From assembly GCA_011009095.1 (NCBI GenBank), contig VTPC01005435.1:87895-151894 (forward strand): a stretch of DNA of 64,000 nt, in the 5' to 3' direction. The stretch is from Ignelater luminosus (taxonomy: Eukaryota > Arthropoda > Insecta > Coleoptera > Elateridae). Numbering within the stretch: the first letter of the stretch is position 1; each line of letters opens with the position of its first letter. Positions 61,501-64,000 of this stretch are shown here, piece by piece. The translations under genes were made by a program, and so were the position numbers. Under the pieces are notes generated by a model. It had not been told where the DNA came from and made no database searches. It saw nothing but the letters and a program-made list of their open reading frames with translations.

Positions 61501-63461
61501 TAGATGTTGTAGCCAGTTTACAATAATTTCTCCATGTTCCAAGAAGAGAATCCCAAGCAACTTGCTCAAAATAGCATGAATTGAAAACTAATTTTTTTTT
61601 AGATCAGTTCAAGCTAAAACTAATATTTTTCTTTGATCTGGTCGTTAGATCAGTGGTGATTTTTATAACGCAAATTTATGCAAAAACTAATTTGAAGCAA
61701 AAATCTATTATTATTCTAAAACGACTACATGGTTTAGTTTTGTGGTTATACGAACCAATTCGGCCAATTTGTGGATAAATATAAAATTTTCAAAAGCCGC
61801 TGTGGAATACGGTAAGCTATAAAATTATATTAAAGGGAGAGTTAATGTTATCATGTAAACAAGTACAATTTAAAACGATGAACTTTCCATTTGGCCTATA
61901 TCATCGAATTGTATTATTTCCTTCTGACTAATGAAAAAAACTACAATCTACCAGAAAAACCCTCTTAGAATAGTCTTACCAATGATACACAATATTTTGA
62001 CAACTTGGGCATCAAGAGTTTGTTTCCCTCTCACTTACCTTGAACTTATAGTATGAAAGTCATGCAAGAAGAATTAAGTATTTGCAAATTTAATCCAGTA
62101 TTATGATGATTTTGTATAATTTTTTTGGTTTCTTGATATACCACGATATAATCATAAGAAAAACCATTTGAATAAGTAAATAATTTGTATTCTGTATCAA
62201 TTAACCTGTTTCTTTTGATGTTTTGATATTAAGGTTACATTTCCTTTGCGTACAAATAGAGTATACGACGAGAAAGTGAAAACCAATAAGAATAAGTATT
62301 TATAACTTTTTAGATTGTCCATTTTACATACGACATTTCCTTTCATTCCAGATACAAATTACTCAGATACTATATTAAATTTCATAAGTAGTAGCAGTAG
62401 TATGTCTATGTATTACGTTACTTTTATTTTACTTTTAAATCGCAAACGCAATTTAGATTTCAGTTTCACTTTTCTGTTTGTAAACTACATTTTTTCTGTT
62501 TTACCGCGATATAAACGTTCACTTTTTGATTTTTTCATTGCAATAAAAAAATCACAGGTGATCAAAGCAGGTGATTATATTTTATACAGAAAAGAACTGT
62601 AATTACAGATAATTATTTTTATCTGCTTCCTATATTCTCATCGGCTTTTAAAAACAAAGCAAGGATAATGGAAGTCATCAATATAAGACATTTACCAAGG
62701 TAGTCCAAAGAAAATTACGTCATTTTTTACGGTCTTTGGGCGATTCCCAAGGTTGTCTTGATGTTAATAAGAAGTGGTTTTATAATCTGACTCATTTTAG
62801 CATGTAAATATCTAATTATTATGGAAGCATTAAGAAGAAAACCAGTTGTCAACACGATTTATTTTTTTAGCCTTAGGAAGAAAAATAGCATATGAGGTTG
62901 AGTTCTAATAGTAAACACTATGAAGAAATTTGGAACAAAACGGATGATACTACTATAGCTTTAACTTTTACTTACAAATATAGCCCGAGGATATTTTATG
63001 AAGAAAGCGGTTATAAAACTCAATAAGCTATAACAACGTGTGCTGCGTTAAATGGATAGAACCTTGGGTTCATCTTATATTAATAACGCTCCAATGTTTA
63101 ATTTTGTAGATGATTTAACAACTTTCGTTTTTATTAATATTCAATTTCTAAAATGCCTAGAAACTAATAATATTATGATTTAAATCAAAATGATGTCTCT
63201 TACAGCATCAAGTAAATGCAAATTCGATTGGATAGATGCAGTCTCAAAAATTCGAATACTGAAATGATGTTATTGACTTATTGGTGAAAGTACTACATAC
63301 ATGTAGAATCTCTATAATGATCATTTGTTTACATTTTTATTGCCGTTTTATTATTGGTAGGAAAAAATATTAATAATAATAATAAGTCTTTGTAATCTTA
63401 CAGGTCTTTACATCATACACTGTCATCAATGCTGCCAACATCCCTTCACCGCCACTTTCCA
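55588..63461 (+). CDS. Secreted or membrane protein, first two coding exons (signal peptide); 3' part beyond window
   Basis: Coding exon 55588-55635 (after acceptor TTTCTTTCAG at 55580; donor TTG|GTAAG) gives MSPNRPIVTAFFAVLL. Exon 63404-63461 (acceptor TCTTACAG; donor CCA|GTAAGT) continues in phase 0 with VFTSYTVINAANIPSPPLS. Together, R5 followed by a hydrophobic core (about residues 7-22) and a small-residue cleavage context (VINA-ANIP, near residue 27) make a typical signal peptide. So the product enters the secretory pathway; a hormone, neuropeptide or extracellular protein is possible, but 35 residues do not identify it. The gene has very long introns (4.4 and 7.8 kb) and the remaining exons lie right of the window. 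The two-exon join is predicted from matching phase and strong splice sites. Confidence 0.6.
55636..57089 (+). other. First part of a 7.8-kb intron, nothing recognised
   Basis: AT-rich. A minus-strand open stretch at 56486-56671 shows no recognisable similarity. Nothing supports a gene. Confidence 0.4.
57090..58802 (-). mobile_element. Unclassified DNA transposon (1.7 kb) with terminal inverted repeats
   Basis: Left end CGCACATACGGGTATTTGTA and right end (inverse) CGCACATACGGGTATTTACA, both followed by AAAGTTGGCCAAAA, so the terminal repeats are about 40-45 bp. It contains a minus-strand gene relic (57758-58523) and, at 57352-57440, a TACAGGGTGAGTCACGTAG terminus that may be a nested element end. 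I cannot assign it to a superfamily; no DDE motif was seen. Confidence 0.65.
57758..58523 (-). pseudogene. Two-exon transposon-borne gene relic, unknown family
   Basis: Exon 1 (58505-58523) encodes MEDSDA and ends in a clean donor. Exon 2 from 58186 continues in phase with GPSGVEVMTRQRFFNIIQQS, NKSDINGKLQYSETFLAKCE, KYTSENKKEFKN. After a frameshift near 58020 it reads TEIKRRWVSSHYIKELFLKK and NESWL, then SFKESSERSKRRKTEHL and SEELTYVAQMKLRAEGRTLL. These motifs look like a real, formerly selected protein. I have an uncertain memory of similar arthropod proteins of unknown function. Possible role: accessory or DNA-binding protein of the element. Inactivated here. Confidence 0.5.
58803..63403 (+). 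other. Remainder of the long intron, nothing recognised
   Basis: About 4.6 kb AT-rich. Open stretches at 59290-59800 on both strands and at 62315-62602 have low-complexity, membrane-like compositions expected by chance and no recognisable motif. No repeats with clear ends. Confidence 0.45.
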
Positions 63462-64000
63462 GTAAGTATATTTTATTAATGAGTACGTAATAATAATTGT
63501 TAGTTTATAGCCTCTTTGACCTTTCCTTATAAGTAGGTAATTAATTACAAGAAAAACGCCTGACATGAGTAAGTCAATTGAAGGTTAAAATTTGTGTGTG
63601 TATCTTCTCAGAATAACTTTGCTATTACTGATTAGCCCGGGAAAGAAGAATTTTTAAAAACAATCAATTTTATCAAAAAGTGCTTAAAGTCTCTTCTTTT
63701 CAGTCAGAATCGTTTTCACAATGATTGTAGTGATCAATATTCAGGCCATACTTATTATACTTATTTTGAGAATTCAGGTCGTTGAGAACGTTTTTGTTAA
63801 TTGTAATACCCTTCAACTTACTAATTTTATGTTGATTAGAGGTTATGTTGTTTTTTTCGAGTCTCTGAAAATAATATTTAAATTTCCGTTTTTACACTAC
63901 AATTTGTTATATTGCTACCGGTCCATTTAACTGATGTTGCTATTGGGTTCTTTAAAGTATAAAGAAGTATATATCTTTCAGAAATTGCAAATTATTATGT

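Noticed and set aside
62315-62602. 95-codon Phe/Ser-rich plus-strand frame
   Set aside because: Low-complexity hydrophobic composition as expected from T-rich DNA; no family similarity recognised.

Overview
The window is AT-rich eukaryotic DNA with short, well-spliced exons, long introns and many decayed transposons (hAT, Tc1/mariner-like, Tigger-like, foldback MITEs, a Jockey/I-type LINE). The single-copy genes (VPS35, SDHAF3, an ATF2-type factor with its N-terminal zinc finger) and the TE mix point to an insect, perhaps a beetle; the order is an inference. A run of exactly 100 N at 3103-3202 shows a scaffolded draft assembly. Layout: (1) 44-728, minus strand: first three coding exons of VPS35, running off the left edge. 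(2) 1964-15682 and 19548-23775, plus strand: two intact tandem paralogues of nine coding exons each (990 and 991 aa) with identical lengths for exons 3-8. Both encode a FAF1-type ubiquitin-like domain and a UAS (thioredoxin-like) domain, joined to a large C-terminal region that resembles arthropod DUF4781 and contains Gly/Ala-rich hydrophobic segments. The UBX domain that ends FAF1 is absent. This is the most interesting item in the window. (3) 23776-32256: a TE-rich gap with a decayed mariner-like element, palindromic MITEs and a hAT element with terminal repeats and a target duplication. (4) 33225-33651, minus strand: complete two-exon SDHAF3, head to head with (5) a three-exon Atf-2 orthologue (34077-41848, plus strand; 640 aa; C2H2 finger, TPT phosphorylation motif, bZIP). 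The second Atf-2 intron holds a LINE whose halves lie in opposite orientation (twin-priming pattern), a hAT nested in that LINE with a perfect 8-bp target duplication, and a GC-rich 9-bp minisatellite. (6) 41849-50940: no convincing gene; palindromic MITEs. (7) 50945-63461, plus strand: a TATA plus initiator core promoter, a probable 5'UTR exon, and two coding exons giving a signal peptide; the rest of this secreted-protein gene lies beyond the right edge. Its introns hold a 21-bp palindromic repeat array and an unclassified transposon carrying a two-exon gene relic. The genes are ordinary separately promoted eukaryotic units; VPS35/paralogue A and SDHAF3/Atf-2 are divergent pairs that may share promoter regions. 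Protein identities come from reading translations by eye; no database search was run.
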